Below, piece by piece: positions 20,010-28,483 of a DNA stretch of 37,728 bases. The stretch is from assembly GCA_025999935.1 (NCBI GenBank), contig BNXY01000024.1, forward strand, positions 1 to 37,728. The letters run 5' to 3'. How positions within the stretch are numbered: the first letter of the stretch is position 1; every line of letters begins with the position of its first letter. Made by a program: the position numbers and the translations under genes. The stretch is from Bacteroidia bacterium. Lineage in GTDB: Bacteria > Bacteroidota > Bacteroidia > Bacteroidales > Azobacteroidaceae. The notes beneath the pieces were generated by a model. The model made no database searches. It was not told the DNA's origin and worked only from the letters and a program-made list of their open reading frames with translations.

Positions 20010-20140
20010 GAGTTCTCACAGACTTTATGTTCAAACCGTTGGATACGGGCAACATCTTTTTCGCAGAGTATTCCGGTTTGAAAGATTGCCTGGATATTGT
20101 TTTCGACCGTCTGCTCATAGGTGTTGAACAAATTCGCCAT
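20010..20140 (-). pseudogene. N-terminal fragment of an unrecognised gene
   Basis: A - strand frame starts at 20140 (MANLFNTYEQTVENNIQAIF, then TGILCEKDVARIQRFEHKVCE) and has a promoter box upstream (CAAAGATA on +, 20206-20213, that is TATCTTTG on -). After about 43 residues it runs into the group II intron fragment, so the rest of the gene is lost. The surviving stretch looks like real coding sequence, but I do not recognise the family. Confidence 0.4.
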
Positions 20141-20205
20141 CTGGCAAGTTGAAAGCCATAAATTGCCGTACTTCTTTTCATTTTTTGTTCATTTTTACTT
20201 GTTTG

Positions 20206-20213
20206 CAAAGATA
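20206..20213 (-). promoter_or_regulatory. Predicted promoter -7 box (minus strand)
   Basis: TATCTTTG on the - strand, about 66 bp upstream of the truncated frame at 20140. Confidence 0.4.
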
Positions 20214-20279
20214 ATTTAATTAATTCTGAAAAGGATTACAGTCTGAAGGACAATATCGGACAGATGAGGGACTTGTGAG

Positions 20280-20530
20280 GGAAATCTGCGGGATAACATG
20301 ACAAATAAAGAGTTGGTTATGAATATGCTTGCAGAACTATCAACGAAAGAAATTTCGGAAGTGACTGATCCGGAAACATTCAACGATCATATCAATATGG
20401 CTCAACAGGGAGGAAAATTGCCCATAATGCTCGTTTGGAACTGGAAGCGAAAACCGGCAAGAATGTAATCTCACCGCTGAATGCGAAAGATGGTATTATG
20501 CTCAAAAAGGATAATGGTGAGGAAAATTAA
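20280..20530 (+). pseudogene. C-terminal remnant of a DinD-like (BRO/antirepressor) protein, frameshifted
   Basis: One frame reads NLRDNMTNKELVMNMLAELSTKEIS...INMAQQGGK. The continuation is in a second frame: GGKIAHNARLELEAKTGKNV and ISPLNAKDGIMLKKDNGEEN, then TAA. Together they resemble the C-terminal end of DNA-damage-inducible protein D-like proteins (LRDxMT, GGxxAxNARxxLExKTGxxVISPLNA). A frameshift near 20420 and loss of the N-terminal domain make this a pseudogene. The identification is by remembered pattern only. Confidence 0.5.
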
Positions 20531-20566
20531 ATCAGGAATAACATTTGCCAAGTAATTTTCGTTATA

Positions 20567-20602
20567 TTTGTGAACAAATCTGTTGACAAATTATTATCTT
20601 TG
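20567..20602 (+). promoter_or_regulatory. Promoter/operator of the toxin-antitoxin pair
   Basis: TATCTTTG (20595-20602) ends only 4 bp before ATG 20607, so the transcript would have almost no leader. A TTTG lies at 20567-20570. The repeated element ACAAAT (20574-20579 and 20586-20591) just upstream could be an operator for the HTH antitoxin. Confidence 0.45.
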
Positions 20603-20606
20603 CAGC

Positions 20607-21161
20607 ATGAACAGCGCAGGAGAATATATAGATTCCCTTATCAAAGAGGGCGGGTACAAGCAATCGGAGATTGCGAGGGCTATCGGTGTGCAGCGTCAGG
20701 TGCTCAGTTATATCATTGCCGGACGGCGTGAATTGTCCATACCACTGGCTCTGAAACTGGAATCGTTCTTCAATTTGCCTGAAGGAAAACTTCTAAAAAT
20801 GCAGACCGAGAACAGTATTCGCAACTACAAACAGCAGCTTGAAGAAGAGTTGGCAGACAGGTTGCTCAAAGCCAATGCTTTTTGGTCTTATGCAAATATG
20901 TCCGCAGAGAATATCCCTGATGAGGAATTGATCGAAAAAACTTTCATTTATTTAGATATGAAAGATATAGCCAGGCTTTTCGTGCTATACCCGAGGCAGT
21001 TTATCCGAAAGGTTTGGCGGGAGAAGATGGCTATTGCGGGCGACTATCTTTTCAATCTCAATGTGATGATTGCTCTCTACTATTTCGACATCAGGCAGCC
21101 GGAGAAATACCTCAAACGAATTGAGCAAGAACATATAAAACACTTATTGGATCATGCATAA
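20607..21161 (+). CDS. HTH-domain antitoxin, partner of AbiEii-like nucleotidyltransferase
   Basis: The 184-aa protein starts with an XRE-type helix-turn-helix (IDSLIKEGGYKQSEIARAIGVQRQVLSYIIAGRRELSIPLALKLE, residues about 5-50), followed by a helical C-terminal domain (DEELIEKTFIYLDMKDIARLFVLYPRQFIRKVWREKM). It overlaps the downstream nucleotidyltransferase gene by 8 bp, the normal organisation of a type IV-like toxin-antitoxin operon in which the first gene is repressor and antitoxin. ATG 20607 is chosen over an earlier in-frame codon (20583) because that lies upstream of the -7 box. The toxin partner is truncated, so this may be an orphan antitoxin. Confidence 0.75.
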   Translation: MNSAGEYIDSLIKEGGYKQSEIARAIGVQRQVLSYIIAGRRELSIPLALKLESFFNLPEGKLLKMQTENSIRNYKQQLEEELADRLLKANAFWSYANMSAENIPDEELIEKTFIYLDMKDIARLFVLYPRQFIRKVWREKMAIAGDYLFNLNVMIALYYFDIRQPEKYLKRIEQEHIKHLLDHA

Positions 21162-21537
21162 AGGTATTACAGAAAAAATGGACGCCATTATCGAAAAAGT
21201 GGCAGCGATGGAGAGCATCAAACCCTATATTCTTGCGGGCGGGACTGCACTTGCAATGCAGATAGGGCATCGCAAAAGCGAGGATATGGACTTTATGATG
21301 TGGCGTAAATCAAAGGCCGAAAAGCCCGAAGTCAATTGGACTGCCATCGAAAAGGAGCTTAAAGAGAAGATCGGTGAGGTAGAGAGTTTCAATATGCTTG
21401 GCTTCGATCAGGTGGAGTTTGTTGTGGCAGGTGTTAAATTTTCATTCTATGTGAGTGATAATTTCTGCCCTGTATCAGAGTCGGTCGATTCTTGGTGGTA
21501 CCACAGAAAAAGAAAGCAAAATGAAGTAAGCTCCTGA
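21154..21537 (+). pseudogene. AbiEii-type nucleotidyltransferase toxin, truncated at the island border
   Basis: Residues 1 to about 111 match the N-terminal part of AbiEii-like nucleotidyltransferases: IKPYILAGGTALAMQIGHRKSEDMDFMMW carries the GG...HRxSxDxDF signature of the family. At 21485 the frame enters the 109-bp repeat, and the last 14-17 residues (WWYHRKRKQNEVSS) are translated tRNA-3'/terminator DNA. Family members are usually about 200-250 aa, so about half is missing. The toxin was probably cut when the right island border formed. Confidence 0.8.
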
Positions 21538-21593
21538 ATTTCAATGAAATTCAGGAGTTTTTCTTTTAAAGACAATGCGGTTTACAAATTTTC
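21485..21593 (+). repeat. Right copy of 109-bp direct repeat (att-like)
   Basis: Identical to 8575-8683. It contains the last 19 bp of tRNA-Phe (T loop onward) but not the rest of the tRNA, and a second copy of its terminator (21531-21566). This is the arrangement expected at the distal end of an element integrated in a tRNA gene. Confidence 0.9.
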
Positions 21594-21684
21594 GATAGAA
21601 AGGGATTTTTTTACATCATCAGCAAGTAAATTATTATTTAACCAAAATTTCCTCGGTTTCTTTTTTGTTTTCAAAAATTCTCTT

Positions 21685-21692
21685 TATATTTG
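21685..21692 (+). promoter_or_regulatory. Predicted promoter -7 box of the SDR gene
   Basis: TATATTTG matches TAnnTTTG, with a TTTG 17 bp upstream (21664-21667) and the ATG 70 bp downstream. Confidence 0.5.
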
Positions 21693-21761
21693 CATCAAAT
21701 TGTGTTTTACGATGATAGGGTATCTATTAACAAAACCCAAAAAATTAACAGATACGGAAAA

Positions 21762-22490
21762 ATGAAACGAGCTATTATTATTGGAGCAACATCGGGGATT
21801 GGACAGGAAGTTGCTAAAAAACTGTTGTCCGAAGGTTGGCAATTGGGTATCGCCGGAAGACGTGAAAATGAGTTGAAAAACTTGCAGAAACTATCTCCCG
21901 AACAAATTTTCGTTCAAACAATTGATATAACGCAAGAAGATGCACCGCTGCATTTGCAGGAATTAATTACCCAAACCGGCGGAATGGATTTGTATTTCCA
22001 CGCTTCCGGAATTGGCAATCAAAACATTGAATTGCAAACGGATATTGAATTGCGAACGGTAGAAACCAATGCTTTGGGTTTTGTACGGATGGTAACTGCC
22101 GCTTTTCAGTATTTTAGACAGCAGAACAACGGGCATTTGGCGGTAATTAGCTCTATCGCCGGAACGAAAGGATTGGGTTCCGCTCCGGCTTATTCAGCAA
22201 CCAAGCGTTTTCAGAACACTTATATGGAAGCCTTGGCACAGTTGGCGTATATGGAGAAACTTGATATTCATTTTACCGATATTCGTCCCGGTTTTGTTGC
22301 AACGGCTTTTTTGAACGATGGCCATAAATATCCGATGCTGATGAGTTCCGAACGTGTGGCAAAGCATATTGTTCATGCGCTAAAGTGTCGCCAACGTGTA
22401 GCGATTATTGATGGACGTTACGCCTGCATGGTCTTTTTTTGGCGATTGATTCCACGTTGGCTTTGGGAACGACTACATATTTACTTGTAG
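21762..22490 (+). CDS. Short-chain dehydrogenase/reductase (SDR)
   Basis: The 242-aa protein is a classical SDR oxidoreductase using NAD(P)H. It has the cofactor-binding GATSGIG motif near the N-terminus (MKRAIIIGATSGIGQEVAKKL), an Arg after the second strand (GRRENEL) that favours NADPH, and the catalytic Ser and Tyr-x-x-x-Lys (VISSIAGTKGLGSAPAYSATK). The C-terminal end has a hydrophobic, Trp-rich stretch (MVFFWRLIPRWLWERL) that may associate with membrane. ATG 21762 is chosen over the earlier 21690 because the earlier codon overlaps the promoter box. The substrate is unknown. It is the first gene outside the island on the right, probably native chromosome. Confidence 0.88.
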   Translation: MKRAIIIGATSGIGQEVAKKLLSEGWQLGIAGRRENELKNLQKLSPEQIFVQTIDITQEDAPLHLQELITQTGGMDLYFHASGIGNQNIELQTDIELRTVETNALGFVRMVTAAFQYFRQQNNGHLAVISSIAGTKGLGSAPAYSATKRFQNTYMEALAQLAYMEKLDIHFTDIRPGFVATAFLNDGHKYPMLMSSERVAKHIVHALKCRQRVAIIDGRYACMVFFWRLIPRWLWERLHIYL

Positions 22491-22581
22491 GCATACCTGC
22501 TTCCTGATTTTGTATGAAAATTTAGAGACGGCTGAATATATGCACGTCAGTAAGTTACGCACTAACGTGGAAATCATTATA

Positions 22582-25500
22582 TCACACGTTCCGTATCAAC
22601 TCAACCAATTCATTCAGAGATATTTTAGCAGACATATCGCTGCCTTCGAGCAGGGTGTCGGCGAGGTCGCGCTTGGTGGCGTGGAGTTGTATGATTTTTT
22701 CCTCAATGGTGTTTTCTGCCACGAGTCGATAGATTGTAACCGGACGTTGCTGACCGATGCGGTGGGCGCGGTCGGAGGCTTGGTCTTCTACGGCGGGATT
22801 CCACCACGGGTCGAGGTGAATGACAAAATCGGCGGCGGTAAGATTCAAGCCTAATCCACCGGCTTTGAGGCTGATAAGGAAGAGTTCGCCTTCGCCGCTT
22901 TGGAATTTCCTGACATTTTCTTCGCGCTGGTGTTGAGGCGTGGAGCCGTCGAGATATTGATATTTAATTCCTTGTTTGTCAAGCTCTTTGCGAACAAGCG
23001 CGAGGTGCGTTACAAACTGGCTGAATACCAATGCGCGGTGTTTGTTTTCGCGCAATTCGCCGACAATATCGAGGAAAGTTGCCATTTTGGACGATGCAAT
23101 GCCGATGGTACTGTCCACGAGCAAAGGGTTGCAACTTGCCTGCCTGAGTTTGGTGATTTCTGCCAATACCTGTAAATGTTTGGCGCCGGAATTGCTGTCT
23201 GAATGGCTCAGATTTTCGAGCGCTTGACGGCGCAGCGCTTCGTAAAACGCCATTTCTTCGTTTGAAAGGGTGATTTTTTTTACAATTTCAGTTTTGGGTG
23301 GAAGTTCTTCGAGCACAGCGGTTTTGGTGCGGCGCAGGATAAACGGCGCAATGAGTTTCTTGAGATATTTGTTCGATTTTTCGTCTGTATATTTTACAAA
23401 AGTATCGTTGAAATGTTGCAAAGAGCCGAGCAAGCCGGGGTTGATAAAATTGAACAGATTCCACAATTCGCCCAAATGGTTTTGAATGGGCGTACCGGTA
23501 AGCGCTATGCGAAAATGCGCTTTGAGTTGCATAGTGGCTTTGGAAGTCTTTGTGGCATAGTTTTTTATCACGTGCGCTTCGTCGAGCACGGCGGTAGCAA
23601 AGTCAGGCTCAGCCATCAGTTTTTCTTCCGATTGCAAAAGTCCATACGACACGAGCAAGACATCGCCTGCTTCGAGCGAGTTCAGCGTTTCTTTGCGGCT
23701 TTTCGTACCGGCGCCCAATGTTTTGATATGGAGCGTTGGCGCAAAACGCTGAATTTCGTTTATCCAGTTGCCGACCACCGACACGGGACAAACCACCAAA
23801 GCCGCTCCGAGCGCGGCGCGATTGAGCAAAATCGCCAAAGTTTGCACCGTTTTCCCCAAACCCATATCGTCTGCCAGACAGGCGCCGCCTTCCCAGGCCG
23901 ACAGGCGCGTCATCCAGCGAAAACCTTCTTCCTGATAACTGCGAAGTTCGGCTTGCAAATTGGCGGGAACGGGCGTGTCTATCAATCGGGTATTTTCTAT
24001 GTTTTTTCTGAAATCTTTCCACTGTTTGTCGGCTTTCAGGTCGGCGGTGTCGAAAAAATCGCCGAGCGCGACCGATGCAAATTTATTGAGCCGCAACTGG
24101 TCTTTTTCAGTCGTGGTAAACAGCCGCAATTCGTCCAACTGCTTTTTGAGTTCCTTGGTCAAAGCCAGAAATTCGCCGTCGCCCAATTCGATAAATTGTT
24201 TGTGCCCGGTGGCGGTGAGCGTCAGCAATTTTTGCAACGAAATAACCGTATTTTCATCCACTTTCAGTTCGCCATTGAGGTTAAACCAGTTGATTCCGCT
24301 TTTGATACTTACTTTCAGATTGCTTCCTTTTGCCGTGCCGCGCAACCTAAATCGTTCGCCTTCAGGCCATTCGGTTACACAAATATCGGTGTGATTGCGC
24401 AAAACATCAAGTAGATAGAGTGAATCAAGCGGCTCGTCGAACGACATTAAATCGTCGCTAAAATTCAGACTTTCAAGCCCTTGAATTTCGTCTAACAAAA
24501 TATTTTCGTTGGCTTTTTCCTTTTCAAAATTGCGTTTCACCTGCAATTGTGTGTCTTTTTCGTTGGAAATCAATGCTTTGCCGCCTTTTCCCGCTTTGCA
24601 GTACGGCGGTCGGTCGCCAAAAGGTTTGACATAAAGTTCCGCCTTCAATCCATCGCCAAAAGGCAGCAACTGCACTCGAATACGCTCATCGGCAGGCACT
24701 TCGCGAATAGCGACTTGCGTATTTTCGGTGGCAACCAAATCGGAATGAACGCTCATTCCCTCTGCGCTGAAAGTACCAAGCAGAGCCACCAATTTTTCCT
24801 TGCCGTGTTCGGGAACAGTAATAAATTGCTCGTTGATAATTTGCAAAATCTGTTGCTGACGCGGCGTGAGTTCGTAAACCCGATAGCGCGTGTTGGTCTC
24901 TTTTTCTACAATAATCTTTTCTGCAAATTCTTTAATATCCGAAGTGAGGCGGTATTTATTCAATTCTTTTTTTATGGAAATAATGGGTTTCGCCTCCACA
25001 AATTCCACCGGTGTGTCGGTTGTCCCGTTCAAAAAAACGTAAGGGTGACCGATTAAAGCCGGAAAAACGCTTTTTTGAAATTCATAGTATGAGTCGTAGT
25101 AATTATTGTGAAAATACAGCGTTTTAGCAACCCGGAAATCCTGGTCGGTCATACCTTTGGCATCGCCGTTGAAAAATGTTTTGAGGGCAATATTTCTACC
25201 TGCCGACCAGCCTTTTGCCTGCCGGGTTTGCAGTACGGGCTGAATATCCCGGCTTTTGGGCGAAAAATAATACACTACCCGCGATGTATTTTCGGCAGTT
25301 TTTCCGGCGCTTTGGGCTTTGGTTGAAGCACTTTTTAGTCCCAAAAGCAGATTCAACGATTTTTCCCAATTTTCTTGGCGGACAATTTTTGACAGAACCG
25401 GCTGATAGTTTAATTTTTTGGAAAGCGTTTCATATAAATCGTTCATTTCGGCATCGTCAAACCACGATTTCATAGCAAAAAGCGCTTCATAAGCCAAAAT

Positions 25501-26682
25501 CCAGCAGTCGGATTCGCAGGATTTTTGGGCAAGAATGAGCAGTTGGCTTGAACATTTTAATTTTTCGCCTGACAGATAGAGAATTAGAATTTGAATTAAA
25601 GAGAAAATTGTTGGGTCGTCATTCAAAATTTCATTTTTAATATTATCTATTCGCCCTGAATAAGACGATTTTTTTTGATTGAGTGCAAAGAAAACTACCG
25701 TAGCAAAAAAATTGGCATGACTAAATTCTCCATCGTGCTTTTGTATCCATGTGAAAATTTTCTGAAACACAGGCATAGATAATTGATTATCAACGCAAAA
25801 TAAAGCAACGAGATAATAAAACGGCGCATATACGGAACTGAAAGCAAGCGGCGATTTATAGCCGTCTTTTGCTCGCGACGTCAATACTTTTTTGAATATT
25901 TTCAAGGATTCTTCGGCATTGCCGGTCATTAGTTCTACAATCGCCTGTTTTTCAATGGCGCTGTAATTATCCGGACTTGCATTGTTTACTGTTTCCGCAA
26001 AATTTCCCTGATAAAACGCCTGACTTTTGCGTATGGACAGGACGATTTTTTCAACATCAATTTTGCACGAAGCGCCCAAACGTTCTATCTGGCTGATAGT
26101 TTGCGAGGAGGGCACTAAATTGCCCAAATTGTGGTCGCAAATGCTGCCGAGTGTCGATTTCACAATTTCAGTATTTATCAAATGTAAAAACGGCGCATAA
26201 CTTTCGTTTTGCAGTATCACGGCGCAGCAATCAGTCAGTTCGCTTGGGAAATATTTTAAGAATAAAGTTTCGTATTCGGCATATTGTTTTGGACTGTGGC
26301 AAAGCGTGTAGAGCAAATTTCGCAACGAAGGCAGGTATTGTTCTTTCCGGTCAAAATAATAATAAGTCGGGGTATCTTTTTTAATAATTTGCTGCCACAG
26401 CAACTGCATATCGTTGAGTTGCGGGCAAATATAAATCAGAAAATCAGGATTGACGGAAAAAGCCGGACGGGAATAAATGTTCCCCATCTTTACTAATCCG
26501 GCTTTTACGAATTTTTCAAGTATTTCCGTTATTATTTTTTGCACCATTGGAAATTTTGTGCGAATGTGCTGCTGCAAGTCGCTGATATCAATGGTTTTCG
26601 CATTCAGAGCAAGCGCTTTCAGGACAAATTGTTCCTGCTCGGTGAGGGCGTTGTAAAAGTTTATTTGGGAAGGTGTTATCAT
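22582..26682 (-). CDS. Large SNF2-family DEAD/DEAH-box helicase
   Basis: The 1,366-aa protein carries a complete SNF2/HepA ATPase core in its last about 460 residues: Walker A LADDMGLGKTVQTL (K944), DEAH box VLDEAHVIKN (D1034-H1037), motif III ALTGTPIQNHLGELW, and the second RecA domain with LVFSQFVTHL, YLDGSTPQHQRE, LISLKAGGLGLNLTAAD and DRAHRIGQQRPV. The first about 900 residues are a long helical and mixed region without a motif I recognise, as in other Bacteroidota SNF2 proteins. Such enzymes translocate on double-stranded DNA and remodel protein-DNA complexes. It stands alone, convergent with the SDR gene. A role in transcription recycling or phage defence is possible but not shown. Confidence 0.9.
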   Translation of the reverse strand: MITPSQINFYNALTEQEQFVLKALALNAKTIDISDLQQHIRTKFPMVQKIITEILEKFVKAGLVKMGNIYSRPAFSVNPDFLIYICPQLNDMQLLWQQIIKKDTPTYYYFDRKEQYLPSLRNLLYTLCHSPKQYAEYETLFLKYFPSELTDCCAVILQNESYAPFLHLINTEIVKSTLGSICDHNLGNLVPSSQTISQIERLGASCKIDVEKIVLSIRKSQAFYQGNFAETVNNASPDNYSAIEKQAIVELMTGNAEESLKIFKKVLTSRAKDGYKSPLAFSSVYAPFYYLVALFCVDNQLSMPVFQKIFTWIQKHDGEFSHANFFATVVFFALNQKKSSYSGRIDNIKNEILNDDPTIFSLIQILILYLSGEKLKCSSQLLILAQKSCESDCWILAYEALFAMKSWFDDAEMNDLYETLSKKLNYQPVLSKIVRQENWEKSLNLLLGLKSASTKAQSAGKTAENTSRVVYYFSPKSRDIQPVLQTRQAKGWSAGRNIALKTFFNGDAKGMTDQDFRVAKTLYFHNNYYDSYYEFQKSVFPALIGHPYVFLNGTTDTPVEFVEAKPIISIKKELNKYRLTSDIKEFAEKIIVEKETNTRYRVYELTPRQQQILQIINEQFITVPEHGKEKLVALLGTFSAEGMSVHSDLVATENTQVAIREVPADERIRVQLLPFGDGLKAELYVKPFGDRPPYCKAGKGGKALISNEKDTQLQVKRNFEKEKANENILLDEIQGLESLNFSDDLMSFDEPLDSLYLLDVLRNHTDICVTEWPEGERFRLRGTAKGSNLKVSIKSGINWFNLNGELKVDENTVISLQKLLTLTATGHKQFIELGDGEFLALTKELKKQLDELRLFTTTEKDQLRLNKFASVALGDFFDTADLKADKQWKDFRKNIENTRLIDTPVPANLQAELRSYQEEGFRWMTRLSAWEGGACLADDMGLGKTVQTLAILLNRAALGAALVVCPVSVVGNWINEIQRFAPTLHIKTLGAGTKSRKETLNSLEAGDVLLVSYGLLQSEEKLMAEPDFATAVLDEAHVIKNYATKTSKATMQLKAHFRIALTGTPIQNHLGELWNLFNFINPGLLGSLQHFNDTFVKYTDEKSNKYLKKLIAPFILRRTKTAVLEELPPKTEIVKKITLSNEEMAFYEALRRQALENLSHSDSNSGAKHLQVLAEITKLRQASCNPLLVDSTIGIASSKMATFLDIVGELRENKHRALVFSQFVTHLALVRKELDKQGIKYQYLDGSTPQHQREENVRKFQSGEGELFLISLKAGGLGLNLTAADFVIHLDPWWNPAVEDQASDRAHRIGQQRPVTIYRLVAENTIEEKIIQLHATKRDLADTLLEGSDMSAKISLNELVELIRNV

Positions 26683-26705
26683 ATTTTTGTATTTGTGTAT
26701 ATATT

Positions 26706-26760
26706 TTATCTAATTGCTATCGTTTTTATTATCATTTCACACATTGCTGCTTTGCTTATG
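26706..26760 (-). other. Short coding-like tail next to the REP transposase
   Basis: A - strand end of frame (ISKAAMCEMIIKTIAIR, then stop) lies between the left inverted repeat and the SNF2 gene. It could be the displaced 3' end of the gene interrupted by the transposase unit, but is too short to assign. Confidence 0.2.
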
Positions 26761-26851
26761 TCCCGCAGGGACAACACTTTATTAACCGTATGCTTTAGCT
26801 TACGGACTGGCGACAACTCACTATCCCAAAAGTCCCGCAGGGACGACACTT
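26760..26851. repeat. Left inverted repeat of REP-transposase unit
   Basis: A 92-bp block bounded by GTCCCGCAGGGAC palindromes, with an inner imperfect hairpin (CCGTATGCTTTAGCTTACGG). It is an inverted copy of 27318-27408. Confidence 0.85.
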
Positions 26852-26853
26852 GA

Positions 26854-27303
26854 TCATCTGTTCCAATCACGTTCGTCGAAATCCAGACCCATTTCCTCGA
26901 TAAATGCAATATATTCATCTTTAAATATTACTGTTTTATGGTGTTCTTGTTGATTAATTATATAATTGATTATCGTTTGTTTATCTTCCATACTTTTGGA
27001 TAATGCGGCATATCCTTCGCCCCACGCTACAAAATTCTCAAATCCGTCTTTGGTTTTTATTATTTTACTTGAAGACCCTTTTAATGCTTGCATAAACTCC
27101 GACAAAGAGATTGTTGCAGGCATAGTAAAAAGCAAATGCACGTGGTCGGGCATCGAATTGATACGATACAGATAACCGCCTTTGTTTTTGATTATTCCCC
27201 ACATTTCCTGATAGAGGAATTTTACTTTGTCATCTGTGGGCAGAGTTTGTTCGCTTGCTTTTGTACGAATAACTGCGTGGATTAGTAGATTGACGTAACT
27301 CAT
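26854..27303 (-). mobile_element. REP-associated tyrosine (Y1, IS200-like) transposase
   Basis: The 149-aa protein is a Y1 HUH transposase: HUH motif H54-V-H56 in MPDHVHLLFT, and the catalytic Tyr region Y114 in INYIINQQEHH. It has the features of REP-associated transposases (RAYTs): a single-copy gene lying between hairpin-forming repeats rather than classic IS605 ends. These enzymes cut and join single-stranded DNA at REP hairpins. The unit is flanked by about 92-bp inverted repeats (26760-26851 and 27318-27408), each with two GTCCCGCAGGGAC palindromes and a central hairpin. The open frame is intact. Confidence 0.85.
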
Positions 27304-27317
27304 AATTTTATTGTATT

Positions 27318-27408
27318 AAGTGTCGTCCCTGCGGGACTTTGATAGTGTGCGACTTGCTTTGTCCGTAAGCTAAAGCATACGGTTAATAAAGTGTTGTCCC
27401 TGCGGGAC
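27318..27408. repeat. Right inverted repeat of REP-transposase unit
   Basis: A 91-bp block, the inverted counterpart of 26760-26851. The outer about 47 bp and the inner about 20 bp match; the middle about 25 bp differ. Confidence 0.85.
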
Positions 27409-27533
27409 AGTGCGTTGCGAAATACAAGTCCTGCCAACGCGATTTGCTGCATCACTTCGTGAGTGGCGTTGTCTTCTTCTTCTTTTGTTGTCGGCAAATA
27501 TTGCGACAGCATATTTTTGAAAATTTGATTCAT
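27409..27533 (-). pseudogene. AbiEii toxin N-terminal fragment cut by the REP unit
   Basis: The frame begins MNQIFKNMLSQYLPTTKEEE, then DNATHEVMQQIALAGL, which matches the start of AbiEii/AbiGii-type nucleotidyltransferase toxins, where GGTCLR normally follows within a few residues. After about 40 residues the frame runs into the inverted repeat (SRRDNTLLTVCFSLRT is translated repeat). The catalytic part is absent from the window. Confidence 0.65.
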
Positions 27534-27540
27534 ATCTTTT

Positions 27541-27966
27541 TTACAATGTTTTTAATTTCCAATACGCCTTCAAATATTTGTTGCATCGTTTCAAATCCCA
27601 TTCGTCAAGTTGTTTGAAACGAGTTAAATCTAAATTATCGAGCAAATCATTTATTTTTACTTGAACAGCAACAGAATTTTTTGAAATTCTGTTGATAAAA
27701 TGCTCATAATCTTCATTTTCACTTTCTTTGGTAACGCAACGCAAAACATCAATTATTTCTTTTGAAAAACCTTCTTTTTTAAGCGTTTCAAAAGTCCAGT
27801 TGGTGTCTTCTACAATATCGTGAAGTACGCCGCAGATTTTTTCTGTTTTCGTTTTTCCGCGCTGCATTACTCGCAAAGGGTGCAAAATATAATCTGCACC
27901 CGACTTGTCTTTTTGCCCTTTATGAGCATTGACGGCTATTTCTATTGCTCTTGCTAATGTTGACAT
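27541..27966 (-). CDS. HD-domain phosphohydrolase, MESH1/SpoT-like
   Basis: From ATG 27966 the protein has 141 aa and matches the small (p)ppGpp-hydrolase-like HD family: H15 in NAHKGQKDKSGADYILHP, H49-D50 with E53-D54 in GVLHDIVEDTNWT, and a distal Asp in KINDLLDNLDLTR. These are the metal-ligand positions of the RelA/SpoT hydrolase domain; no synthetase domain is present. An upstream extension of the frame (to 28047) overlaps the preceding gene and has no family features, so the shorter start is preferred; it overlaps that gene by 13 bp. It may degrade alarmone or related nucleotides; the substrate is inferred only. Confidence 0.8.
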   Translation of the reverse strand: MSTLARAIEIAVNAHKGQKDKSGADYILHPLRVMQRGKTKTEKICGVLHDIVEDTNWTFETLKKEGFSKEIIDVLRCVTKESENEDYEHFINRISKNSVAVQVKINDLLDNLDLTRFKQLDEWDLKRCNKYLKAYWKLKTL

Positions 27967-28298
27967 ATTTTTTTCCAGATATTTTTCACATATTCTACTG
28001 CATTTATTTTTTGCGGTTTGGCATTTTTTGCAGATAATTTTTCGCATAATTCTTTTGCATACCCACTTGCCGAAAAACCACCATTTTCAATAAATGGGTC
28101 TTCGCCAAACATACTCCATCCAGAGAATAATTCTTCGGCTGTTTTACAAGATTCATTACTCGCAGGAAAAAAACTTTCAACAATTTCACGGCATTTTGCT
28201 ATTGCTTCTTCCTCTGTATCGTATTCGCCCGCTTTTGAGCGATACTCTTTGTCCATAAAATGGTAGTTATCATCTACCCAAACAATATATTTTTGCAT
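27954..28298 (-). CDS. Hypothetical protein, 114 aa
   Basis: I do not recognise this family. The protein begins MQKYIVWVDDNYHFMDKEYRSKAGEYDTEEEA, followed by a region rich in Ser, Gly and aromatic residues and a basic C-terminus. The acidic, aromatic N-terminal style resembles small cytoplasmic proteins often found with immunity or HD genes. It overlaps the HD gene by 13 bp, so the two form an operon. Both lie between AbiEi and AbiEii remnants. Confidence 0.7.
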   Translation of the reverse strand: MQKYIVWVDDNYHFMDKEYRSKAGEYDTEEEAIAKCREIVESFFPASNESCKTAEELFSGWSMFGEDPFIENGGFSASGYAKELCEKLSAKNAKPQKINAVEYVKNIWKKICQH

Positions 28299-28381
28299 AT
28301 CTTTATTATTAATCTTATTAAAATTAAAGTTCAGACAATAGTTTCTCCAACATTCTCAATTCCCCCTTCTTCCTTCCCACC

Positions 28382-28483
28382 TCAGCACATTGCCTTAACC
28401 GATTGAAGGCGCAAATTAGGCGTGGTAACAATCTTGTCGCACAATGCCTTTTCGGGCGAGGCAATAAGAAATTTTATGCTCAT
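28382..28483 (-). pseudogene. AbiEi-type antitoxin C-terminal fragment
   Basis: A 33-residue frame, MSIKFLIASPEKALCDKIV, then TTPNLRLQSVKAMC and stop, carries the ASPEKALxDxxVTTP...LR signature I know from AbiEi-family antitoxins, within the C-terminal half of those proteins. The HTH part and the rest of the C-terminus are absent. A TAACTTTG promoter-like box on the - strand lies just upstream. This is debris of the first gene of an AbiE operon whose second gene fragment is at 27409-27533. Confidence 0.55.

Noticed and set aside
27594..27612. A 16-nt match between spacer 7 (11572-11601) and the HD gene
   Set aside because: The match is at the 5' end of the spacer, away from the type II seed, and stops after 16 nt. 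It is probably chance and not self-targeting.
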